Made by a program: the position numbers and the translations under genes. A stretch of DNA of 5,309 bases from contig CAJXXJ010000312.1 of NCBI GenBank assembly GCA_913062745.1, positions 1 to 5,309 of the forward strand. Direction: 5' to 3'. The DNA is from an uncultured Phaeodactylibacter sp. (lineage in GTDB: Bacteria; Bacteroidota; Bacteroidia; Chitinophagales; Saprospiraceae). Shown here piece by piece: positions 1 to 5,309 of the stretch. The notes under the pieces are model-generated. The model was not told the DNA's origin. It saw nothing but the letters and a program-made list of their open reading frames with translations, and ran no database searches. Each line of letters opens with the position of its first letter. Position 1 is the stretch's first letter.

Positions 1-251
1 AAGGGGTTATCCAACGAAGAGTAGCCTCAAAATTCGCCGCAGGCAACCCCTAGTTTTAGCCTTGACAGACCACTAGGGTTACTTTTGATTAACTTTATAA
101 AGAAGGCAAAAACGGACGCTTTAGATACGAAGAATGCCCGGACAGCTTATTTGTTGTTTTTGAGCATCAGTTTTTCTGGCTGGCTCTGCTTCATTGTATC
201 GGATTTCAGCTATTTTAGGTGCGAAATTCTGACATAATCAAACCCTTGGAA
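1..251. other. AT-richer intergenic region upstream of the peptidase gene
   Basis: All frames here are interrupted by stops within a short distance. The longest forward run open from the left edge ends at a stop at 74-76 and has no recognisable protein character, so I call no gene, although the tail of one ending just inside the edge cannot be excluded. The region is visibly richer in A and T than the flanking coding DNA and should hold the promoter of the peptidase gene. The best matches to the Bacteroidota -7 element (TAnnTTTG) are TAACTTTA at 90-97 and TATTTTAG at 211-218, each one base off. Neither has a TTTG or TTG -33 box at the usual distance (TTG 62-64 lies 25 nt upstream of the first, TTG 194-196 lies 14 nt upstream of the second), so no promoter is assigned. 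Confidence 0.5.
45..80. repeat. Small inverted repeat in the intergenic region
   Basis: AACCCCTAG at 45-53 faces CTAGGGTT at 73-80, giving a perfect 6-bp core (CCCTAG/CTAGGG) that extends by AA/TT if one extra C is bulged; the loop is about 19 nt. The left arm can also pair with AGGGGTT at 2-8, so two alternative hairpins are possible. It is not followed by a strong T-run. It could be a weak terminator for a gene left of the window, an operator, or chance. Confidence 0.25.
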
Positions 252-1703
252 ATGAAAAAACACCATCTGTCCTTTATCCTGTTGTTATTGCCATTTGCCG
301 TATTGGGCCAGGACTGCGACTGCGCCTCCAACCTGAAGTGGGTCCGCGAAACTTTTGAAGCCAATGATGCGGGCTTCAGCTATGCGCTAAGCCAGAAAGG
401 GCAGGAAGCCTACGAGCAGCACAACAAAGCGTACGAAGGAAAGGCGCGCGAGATCGACGACCTACAGGAGTGCATGCAAACGTTGGAGAATTGGCTGGCC
501 TTTTTCCGCAGCGGGCATATCGGCATACAGCCGACCCAATCGGAAGGGCCAGTGGAAGTCAGTGCCGCCCAAAGCGAAGCGGACATCCGGAAAAGCTTTG
601 CGGACTGGGAAAAGCTGGAGGTCGATGTACCCGCATTTTTGGAATACCTGAATACCAAAACCACGCACGATTTCGAGGGGGTATGGGCATCAGGCCCCTA
701 CGAAATAGGCGTTAAGAAAGTGGCGGATGCTTACCTGGGCTTTATCATCAAAGCTGACGGCGTGTACTGGACGGAAGGGCAGGTAAAACTGCGGATCGAA
801 GCCGATGGCAGCGCCACTTACTTCATGCGCGACCACTCCCCGGAGCACTTTGAAGCAGCAGAACTCCTCGGCAACAACTACCTGACGATGGGCTTCATAG
901 ACCTGAAGCGCAAGCTGCCCGCCCTGCCGCCGGACCCGGAGATCGAGCTACATGTCCGGGCTATGTTCAACGATGCGCCCTTCTTTGATCGCGTGGATGC
1001 CAACACCGCCCTGCTCCGCATCCCTTCGTTCAGCTATTCAGAGAAAGCGGCAATCGACAGCGTAGTGCTCGCCAACCAGGAACTCATCCTGCAGACGCCC
1101 AACCTGATCATCGACCTGCGCAATAACGGGGGCGGCAGCGACGGCAGCTTTCAGGAACTGCTGCCCATTCTGTATACCAACCCCATCCGGACCGTTGGCG
1201 TAGAATTTTTATCCACGCCCCTCAACAATCAGCGGATGCTGGACTTTGCCGAGAAGGACGAGTACGGCCTGGACAAAGAGACCAGAAAATGGGCCCGCAA
1301 ATCCTACAAAAAGCTATCCAAACAGCCCGGCGAGTTTGTCCTCCTTAGTGAGGAAACGGTAACGGAAACAGCCTTCGAAACCGTCCACCCGTTTCCGGAG
1401 CGTATCGCCATCCTCATCAACGAAAACAACGGCAGCACCACCGAGCAGTTTTTGCTGGCCGCCAAACAAAGCACCAAGGTCAAGCTGTTCGGCACCACCA
1501 CGGCCGGCGTGCTCGACATCTCCAATATGCACTACGCCGATGCTCCCTGCGGTGAATTTCAGCTGGCCTACAGCTTATCCAGAAGCCTGCGCATACCCGA
1601 CATGGCGATTGACGACAAAGGTATTCAGCCCGACTTTTATATCGGCCGGGATATACCGAAATACAAATGGGTGGAATTTGCCGCGGAGCGGCTGGCGCGT
1701 TAG
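252..1703 (+). CDS. Secreted S41-family peptidase, probably tricorn-like rather than Ser-Lys type
   Basis: A serine peptidase of clan SK (family S41) predicted to act outside the cytoplasm; substrate unknown. I start at ATG 252 (483 aa), not at the upstream in-frame GTG at 219, because 252 places a classical signal peptide (M-K-K-H-H plus a Leu-rich core, cleavage near G19/Q20) at the N terminus. The mature protein opens with a Cys-x-Cys pair (C22, C24) and a helical region to about residue 90, ending in the motif FRSGHIGI (85-92). A beta-rich stretch follows (about 140-224), then the S41 core (about 249-469) with RIPSF (256-260), DLRNNGGG (288-295) and the nucleophile motif NNGSTTEQ with Ser395. 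In Ctp proteases the catalytic Lys lies 25 residues after the Ser; here that position is Val420 in GTTTAGVLD. His89 and Asp454/455 sit where tricorn-type enzymes carry His and Glu. No PDZ domain is recognisable. The family call is firm; the mechanism is inferred. Confidence 0.88.
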   Translation: MKKHHLSFILLLLPFAVLGQDCDCASNLKWVRETFEANDAGFSYALSQKGQEAYEQHNKAYEGKAREIDDLQECMQTLENWLAFFRSGHIGIQPTQSEGPVEVSAAQSEADIRKSFADWEKLEVDVPAFLEYLNTKTTHDFEGVWASGPYEIGVKKVADAYLGFIIKADGVYWTEGQVKLRIEADGSATYFMRDHSPEHFEAAELLGNNYLTMGFIDLKRKLPALPPDPEIELHVRAMFNDAPFFDRVDANTALLRIPSFSYSEKAAIDSVVLANQELILQTPNLIIDLRNNGGGSDGSFQELLPILYTNPIRTVGVEFLSTPLNNQRMLDFAEKDEYGLDKETRKWARKSYKKLSKQPGEFVLLSEETVTETAFETVHPFPERIAILINENNGSTTEQFLLAAKQSTKVKLFGTTTAGVLDISNMHYADAPCGEFQLAYSLSRSLRIPDMAIDDKGIQPDFYIGRDIPKYKWVEFAAERLAR

Positions 1704-1747
1704 CCTGCCGGGCCGGGGAAAAAGCGATGATCAAGCGCCGGTAGGCT
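1702..1747. terminator. Inverted repeat filling the convergent gap, candidate bidirectional terminator
   Basis: Bases 1702-1711 (AGCCTGCCGG) pair with 1738-1747 (CCGGTAGGCT) as a 10-bp stem with one G-T wobble and a 26-nt loop. The stem starts inside the TAG of the plus-strand peptidase gene and ends next to the stop codon of the minus-strand MORN gene, so it serves both transcripts by position. Neither side has a clear U-tract, so an intrinsic terminator in the E. coli sense is not shown. It may instead block read-through or protect 3' ends. Confidence 0.45.
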
Positions 1748-2263
1748 CTACTGCTCCTGTTCCACGCCGTTTACAAAAACGGTTTCTTCCGTAATTTCCC
1801 CTGAGGGCGCATACTTCCGCCAGATGCCCTGCTTTTGGCCGTTTTCGTGATGCCCCTTTTCCGCGAGCTGCCCGTTACTGTGGTAGTTCAGGTGAATGCC
1901 GACGGGGACATCCTTTTCGTAGTACTCGTCCTGCCGCAAGGCACCACTTTCGTGGAAATACTGCCAGCGGCCATGCCCGTAGCCTGCTTTCCAGTAAGCG
2001 GAAAACTTCAGCTGCCCATTGGGGTACCACTCCTGCCAGAGCCCGTGCGCCAGCCCATCCCGGACTTCCTTCCAAAGCCGGGGCTTGCCGTTTTCGTAGT
2101 AATCGACTACTACGCCGTCCAGTAGCTCTCCGTCGGAGGTAATGGGTTCATCATAGATAGTCCCGCCGCTGTGTTTCAGCGCTTTAGCCGGATAGACCTC
2201 CTGCGCTGCGGTAGGGCAAAAAGACAGGACAGAAAGAAATAAGCATACAGATAAATACTTCAT
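1748..2263 (-). CDS. Secreted MORN_2-repeat (YwqK-like) protein
   Basis: A 171-residue protein with a Sec signal peptide (M-K-Y, hydrophobic 5-16, likely cleavage around A20/Q21) followed by about five tandem repeats of roughly 24 residues between positions 50 and 167. Each carries the MORN_2 pattern: an aromatic-rich G-x-W/H-x-x-Y start, then N-G or S-G and a polar strand, for example YENGK at 56-60 and YPNGQLK at 80-86. Such proteins form an elongated beta ladder; automated pipelines often call them toxin-antitoxin system YwqK family antitoxin. The signal peptide argues against a cytoplasmic antitoxin role, and no toxin gene is visible. The start follows an A/T-rich 26-nt gap (2264-2289) with no Shine-Dalgarno, common in Bacteroidota. 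It is probably the last gene of the minus-strand operon. Its ligand and role are unknown. Confidence 0.85.
   Translation of the reverse strand: MKYLSVCLFLSVLSFCPTAAQEVYPAKALKHSGGTIYDEPITSDGELLDGVVVDYYENGKPRLWKEVRDGLAHGLWQEWYPNGQLKFSAYWKAGYGHGRWQYFHESGALRQDEYYEKDVPVGIHLNYHSNGQLAEKGHHENGQKQGIWRKYAPSGEITEETVFVNGVEQEQ
1763..2116 (-). repeat. Five tandem MORN_2 repeats (protein-level)
   Basis: The repeat array covers residues about 50-72, 74-97, 98-121, 122-145 and 146-167 of the MORN protein, with a period near 24 residues (72 nt). The central N-G/S-G turn recurs at residues 58-59, 82-83, 106-107, 130-131 and 154-155. The spacing of this turn is exactly 24 residues every time, but the DNA copies have diverged and are not close nucleotide repeats. 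Confidence 0.75.
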
Positions 2264-2289
2264 CGATCAATTTTATTAAAAATTTCCGG

Positions 2290-3579
2290 TCAGTACGAAT
2301 CAATCCATATCCGGGGCGCGCCCCATAGCTCCGCCCAGTAAATCAGGAAAGGGACGGTATCCGTCTGCTCCACGCCATCCCGGCGGTAGGTGAGCTCGGA
2401 TTGTCCAAATTGGTACAGCCCGCCCTCAAAAAACGCATCATCCAAATCCTCAAACTTCGCCGGCTTTCGGCCTAAAGCCTGCCAGCGCCCCGAGCGGTAA
2501 ATCTCCTGCGGGTCCTCCGTGATCATATAGCTGCTCAGCTTCCAGCGTACCGGCTCCGGCCCGAACTCTGTCCAGTATTTCCTGATGCCGTAGCTTGCCC
2601 GAGCCACTTCTTCCCCACCGGCAAAGATGCGGCCCCGCGGCGCGTAGGACTCCGCTACCCGCTCCAAATCTTTATTGGCGTAAGCCTGCTCCATTGAGTC
2701 GAGCTCCGCCAGGATCCGCGCCTTCCGCCCTTCCGGTGTCATCGCGATATTGGTACTGGCCAGGTCGATTTCGTACAGGTCTCCATCGTGCACGAAGATC
2801 ATGCGCCCGTCGGGCAGTATCTCCGCATAGTAGGTGTAGGGAATCCCCGTTATGCGCGTGCCGCTGTCCCACTGCCCGTTGTATTGCTGATGGTAATGCA
2901 GGCCTTTCTCTCCCAGCTGCTCCTCCGTTTGTCCCGGCGGTATGCCCGCGCGGTTCACGATCAGGCGCGTCTCGTCTGCGCTGACGATAGGTGTGTAGGT
3001 GGTGGAGCCATAGGGGCTTACCGCGTCGCTGAGCCACTGCGGCTGCCCGTAGCTGCCGTCCGGCTGTGGCTCAGCGTAGTAGATGCCGCGCGGATTGCCG
3101 GCAGCGCTGTTGATGTACATGTACAAAGTGCCATCCTGTGCCACTCGGAAGTAGCCGGCATTTTTGAACAACGGCCCGGGCAGTTCCTGCGGCTCCGCCC
3201 AGTTGCCGTTCGCACTACGCTGCAGCCGGTAGGCCTGTGCGCTGCCGTCTTCAAATCGCTTTTTGTAAAACACCTGCTGCCCGTCCGGCGAAATGGCCAG
3301 ATTATAGACCGTATCCAGCGGCTGAAACCGCCCGACTTCCCAGCTATCAGCCGTGCGGCGGGCGATGTAGGGAAACTGCTTCCCGTAGCTTTTGAAGCGG
3401 GTAAACAGTAAGGTCCGGCCATCCGCTGTAATGGACGGGCTACCTTCGGCAAAGCTGTCGATGGAAATGAGGCCGGGCTCGAAGATATTGTACTTTATGG
3501 AATCTTGCGCTTGCGCAAATCCGTTACTGGCCACAACTAACAGGCCAATCAGAACATAGCGAATTAAGTATATCATCAT
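2290..3579 (-). CDS. Secreted PD40 beta-propeller protein with C-terminal NTF2/SnoaL-like domain
   Basis: A 429-residue protein with a signal peptide (hydrophobic 3-20, cleavage after FAQA at 24). Residues about 35-275 carry PD40-type propeller blades, seen as x-P-x-x-x-x-D-G-x-x-h-h-F cores at 47-59, 94-105, 143-154, 196-208 and 250-263. Residues about 285-429 are different: a helix (AELDSMEQAYANKDLERV) followed by Y-A-P-x-x-x-h-F and a strand-rich end finishing with RIWIDSY. This is the layout of NTF2-like SnoaL/DUF4440 domains, which form a cone-shaped binding pocket. No catalytic residue set is evident. Two ATGs stand at the start (3579 and 3576); either would work. The first overlaps the TAA of the upstream gene, suggesting translational coupling, and the MORN gene follows 26 nt later. 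The propeller call is firm, the NTF2 call good by eye but not confirmed by a search. Function unknown; a binding or sensing role is inference. Confidence 0.85.
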   Translation of the reverse strand: MMIYLIRYVLIGLLVVASNGFAQAQDSIKYNIFEPGLISIDSFAEGSPSITADGRTLLFTRFKSYGKQFPYIARRTADSWEVGRFQPLDTVYNLAISPDGQQVFYKKRFEDGSAQAYRLQRSANGNWAEPQELPGPLFKNAGYFRVAQDGTLYMYINSAAGNPRGIYYAEPQPDGSYGQPQWLSDAVSPYGSTTYTPIVSADETRLIVNRAGIPPGQTEEQLGEKGLHYHQQYNGQWDSGTRITGIPYTYYAEILPDGRMIFVHDGDLYEIDLASTNIAMTPEGRKARILAELDSMEQAYANKDLERVAESYAPRGRIFAGGEEVARASYGIRKYWTEFGPEPVRWKLSSYMITEDPQEIYRSGRWQALGRKPAKFEDLDDAFFEGGLYQFGQSELTYRRDGVEQTDTVPFLIYWAELWGAPRIWIDSY

Positions 3580-3585
3580 TATCGG
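3574..3585 (-). promoter_or_regulatory. TAATG stop-start overlap between the two PD40 genes
   Basis: On the minus strand the upstream gene ends in CGA-TAA and the downstream gene begins ATG-ATG, sharing a single A (TAATGATG). There is no purine-rich Shine-Dalgarno before the start, only the coding sequence ATTAAAACCCGA. This arrangement fits termination-reinitiation and supports one transcript and roughly matched synthesis of the two propeller proteins. Confidence 0.7.
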
Positions 3586-5309
3586 GTTTTAATCGCGTTA
3601 TTCAGTTCAGGTATAGCACTTATTGGCAAACGGTAAAGATCACCCTGCCCGCGGTGGTGGCTGGTCCAATAAAAATACTGCCCAGTGGGATCAATACGCG
3701 CGCCATACTGCCCGGAATGCCCGACACTGACCGGGGCGGGCACAGGCTGGGCAGTGCTCCACCCCTGCGGGGTTTTCGTGCTGTAAAAAAGTTTGTCTTT
3801 CCCACCGACTCCCGAGCGGTAAAACAGCATGAGCTTCCCCTCAGGCCCCAGGGCAGGCGCCGCATCCACCAGCGGGGTGTTCAGCTCAGCAACCGCCTGC
3901 GTTTGATACTTGCCGTCTACTTTTTTGGCAAGATACAAATCGCCTTTCCCCCGATTGGGCTGTCCACCCGGCTGGCCCCAGGAACTGAACACAATATGGC
4001 CGTCGGGTGTGAAGTCCGGGAAATTATCGTAGGTCGGTGTATTAACCGTGGAAGGCAGTTTCTCGATCCGCTCGATGGTGTGTTCATCCGCCAGGTGCAA
4101 GAGATAAATGGAGCCGCCCTCCTGCTCGCCTGCACCGTCCGTCCGCTTACCATGCGCTACCAAAACCTGCTCGTTGGGCGACAGGCCCAGGGAGGAGAAA
4201 CGGTACTTGTTGCGGTTGTACTGCACCGGCCTCTGTTTCCAGCCTGCCGCCCCTTCTTCTGCCAGAAAGATACTACCTCCAGCCCAGCCGATAAAGTAAA
4301 AACGGCCATCCGTTCGGTGAGCCGTAAAAGCCGGAGAACGCGCCTCCAGCGGTAACGGCAGCAGTTGTGCGGAAGCCTGCAAGTCGGCGGCTACAGTATC
4401 GGCTCGCTTGCTGCAAGATATGGCAACCGTATCTCCCTCAATGCTAGCGTAGCCTTCCATACCGTTGCCAGATGGCTTGAGGCCGATAAACCGGTCGCCG
4501 TACCAGAGTTCCAATCTGAGGCTGTCGGGGCTGTGGTGCACTACTTGCACGGGCGCATCAAAAGATTCTTTGCCGCCTTGCCGGTCAATCGTACCGTAAA
4601 CAGCTCCGTCCGCTGCGGTAACCAACTGCAACAGATACCGCTCTTCCCTTCCGGTTCGCAGTTCATAAGTCCCATCGGGCTTAGGGGCTGCTTTCGCAAA
4701 AAAAGGCTTCAGCTCCGGCACTTCCGCGGTGGGGATACGGTACAGCTGCCACTTGCTGCGGAAAGCGCTGCTAAAGTAGAGGTACTGCCCGTCGCGGCTG
4801 ATGCGCGGTGCCCAGGCACCCAGCCCATTGTTGACCTTTGCGGAAAGCGGCTCGGGCGTAGTCCAGCCGCCCTGTGTACGATAGCTAATGAAAATCTTAT
4901 CGCCGAAAGCAGGCGGGCGGCGGCGGTTGCGGTGAAACAGCACAAAGCGCCCCTGCCGGTCCATGAAGGCGCCGGCTTCAGCATCGGGCGTATTGATACG
5001 GGGCGAAAGGGGGCGGGCTCGGAATTGCCCTCCATCACGATCCACCACATAGAGGTCGGAACGGCCGGAACTGTCGGCGCGCCCTACTTTACCGTAGGAA
5101 GTCAACAGAAATTCGCCCTCGTGCGTGTAGGCCGGGAAGATATCGTAAGTGGGGGTATTGACGGTGGGCGGAAGCAGCTTAATGGCTTTTACTTTGGTTT
5201 TCCCTTCGAGCTCCAATTCATAGATGTCGCCTCCTCCCTCCTGCGGCATACCGTCTTTGCGGGGACTGCCGTGGGCCAGCAGGGCGGTTTCATCCGGCGA
5301 AAGCCCGAT
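3579..5309 (-). CDS. PD40 protein with two tandem propellers and a central beta module, 5' end outside the window
   Basis: The frame stays open to the right edge, giving 576 visible residues. The ATG at 5247-5249 is internal: the 20 codons before it encode IGLSPDE...AHG, matching LGLSPNE...AHG (374-387) of the second copy, so the true start lies beyond the window. Residues 1-200 and 374-569 are two copies of one unit. They share LPPTVNTPTYDIFP / LPSTVNTPTYDNFP (46-59, 418-431), a D-L-Y strand end, a G-W-T/S-T strand, D-G-Q-Y-L-Y-F-S / T-G-Q-Y-F-Y-W-T, and L-Y-R-I-P...P-E-L / L-Y-R-L-P...P-E-L ends. Between them a beta-rich module (about 207-303) is followed by a first blade of the second propeller (about 324-341). 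The blades resemble the PD40 repeats of Bacteroidota outer-membrane and secreted proteins. No C-terminal secretion or anchor domain is seen; export is presumed, the signal peptide being out of view. Likely a binding scaffold; ligand unknown. First visible gene of the operon. Confidence 0.85.
   Translation of the reverse strand: MGLSPDETALLAHGSPRKDGMPQEGGGDIYELELEGKTKVKAIKLLPPTVNTPTYDIFPAYTHEGEFLLTSYGKVGRADSSGRSDLYVVDRDGGQFRARPLSPRINTPDAEAGAFMDRQGRFVLFHRNRRRPPAFGDKIFISYRTQGGWTTPEPLSAKVNNGLGAWAPRISRDGQYLYFSSAFRSKWQLYRIPTAEVPELKPFFAKAAPKPDGTYELRTGREERYLLQLVTAADGAVYGTIDRQGGKESFDAPVQVVHHSPDSLRLELWYGDRFIGLKPSGNGMEGYASIEGDTVAISCSKRADTVAADLQASAQLLPLPLEARSPAFTAHRTDGRFYFIGWAGGSIFLAEEGAAGWKQRPVQYNRNKYRFSSLGLSPNEQVLVAHGKRTDGAGEQEGGSIYLLHLADEHTIERIEKLPSTVNTPTYDNFPDFTPDGHIVFSSWGQPGGQPNRGKGDLYLAKKVDGKYQTQAVAELNTPLVDAAPALGPEGKLMLFYRSGVGGKDKLFYSTKTPQGWSTAQPVPAPVSVGHSGQYGARIDPTGQYFYWTSHHRGQGDLYRLPISAIPELNNAIKTR
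3603..4190 (-). repeat. Propeller unit, second copy of internal duplication
   Basis: Encodes visible residues 374-569, aligning almost end to end with residues 1-200 (offset 373 falling to 369). Across the shared residues VNTPTYD four of seven codons differ at the third position (for example GTC/GTT, ACC/ACA), so the duplication is old rather than a recent copying event. One further blade (324-341) before this unit presumably has its counterpart outside the window in copy one. Confidence 0.75.
4395..4697 (-). other. Beta-rich module between the two propellers
   Basis: Visible residues about 205-305 do not show the PD40 pattern. They read D-G-T-Y-E-L, then alternating strands (YLLQLV, AVYGTID, PVQVVHH), S-L-R-L-E-L, a G-x-x-F-x-G step and M-E-G-Y. 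This resembles the small barrel or sandwich modules found beside secreted hydrolases, which follow the same order of Y-x-x-x-L, G-x-I/L-D, S-L-R-F/L and F-x-G...G motifs. The resemblance is by eye, and no family is assigned. Confidence 0.45.
4710..5309 (-). repeat. Propeller unit, first copy of internal duplication (cut by the window edge)
   Basis: Encodes visible residues 1-200, with blades near 1-14, 54-72, 109-126 and 164-182; at least one N-terminal blade should lie beyond 5309. Insert differences from the second copy are small: the loop at 73-86 (G-R-A-D-S-S-G-R-S-D-L-Y) corresponds to 445-458, ending in G-K-G-D-L-Y. Confidence 0.75.

Noticed and set aside
62..101. TTGACA at 62-67 with TATAAA at 96-101 as a sigma-70-like promoter
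   Set aside because: The spacer is 28 nt, far from 17, and the consensus is not the one used by Bacteroidota housekeeping sigma factors.
219..251. Upstream in-frame GTG start for the peptidase
   Set aside because: It would add 11 charged/polar residues before a well-formed signal peptide that begins naturally at ATG 252.
252..320. Lipoprotein signal for the peptidase because of the early cysteines
   Set aside because: The residues before C22 are G-Q-D, which do not form a lipobox; a signal peptidase I site fits better.
2095..2114. Perfect 7-bp inverted repeat CGTAGTA / TACTACG with a 6-nt loop
   Set aside because: It lies inside the MORN coding sequence and is explained by codons for VVVDYY; nothing suggests a regulatory role.
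2264..2289. TAAAATTG-like -7 element just before the MORN gene (minus strand)
   Set aside because: It would leave almost no 5' leader and its nearest TTG is 25 nt upstream; the A/T-rich stretch is better read as an unstructured translation start region.
2788..3411. 207-codon plus-strand open frame opposite the PD40-NTF2 gene
   Set aside because: The minus-strand frame has a signal peptide and clear repeated blade motifs; the plus-strand translation has no domain character and is a shadow in GC-rich DNA.
3654..4355. 233-codon plus-strand open frame opposite the large PD40 gene
   Set aside because: It is antisense to the conserved second propeller copy and encodes an Arg/Pro-rich sequence without recognisable structure.

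Overview
The window looks like chromosomal DNA from a member of the Bacteroidota, possibly a GC-rich lineage such as the Saprospiria (Lewinella-like). This is inferred from protein style: signal peptides ending in G-Q-D or A-Q-A-Q-D, PD40 propeller blades with the V-N-T-P...F-P...T-P-D-G...G-D-L-Y pattern, a secreted MORN_2 repeat protein, a Cys-x-Cys S41 peptidase, and starts without Shine-Dalgarno sequences. No RNA gene, mobile element or CRISPR array was seen.

Layout. Bases 1-251 are an AT-richer gap with a small inverted repeat and no convincing promoter. A plus-strand gene (252-1703) encodes a secreted S41-family peptidase. It converges on a minus-strand run of three genes that enters from the right edge, in transcription order: a 5'-truncated two-propeller PD40 protein (5309-3579), a PD40 propeller fused to an NTF2/SnoaL-like domain (3579-2290) and a secreted MORN-repeat protein (2263-1748). 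The first two share one base (TAATG) and the third follows after 26 nt, so they are probably one operon. The 44-nt convergent gap is filled by a 10-bp-stem inverted repeat running from the stop of one gene to the stop of the other, a candidate bidirectional terminator.

How the genes may work together. The peptidase, the MORN protein and the PD40-NTF2 protein carry signal peptides, and the truncated PD40 protein is presumably exported too. The minus-strand set therefore looks like a group of exported, repeat-built (propeller and MORN) binding proteins with no recognisable enzyme. The peptidase is transcribed in the opposite direction and need not share their function.

The points most worth a second look are: (1) the large PD40 protein is an ancient internal duplication of a whole propeller with a separate beta module between the copies; (2) the PD40-NTF2 fusion; (3) the S41 peptidase has Val where Ctp proteases have the catalytic Lys, but has a His and an Asp placed as in the tricorn-type active site. 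None of these proves a new system; the biochemical role of the three-gene operon cannot be read from sequence alone.
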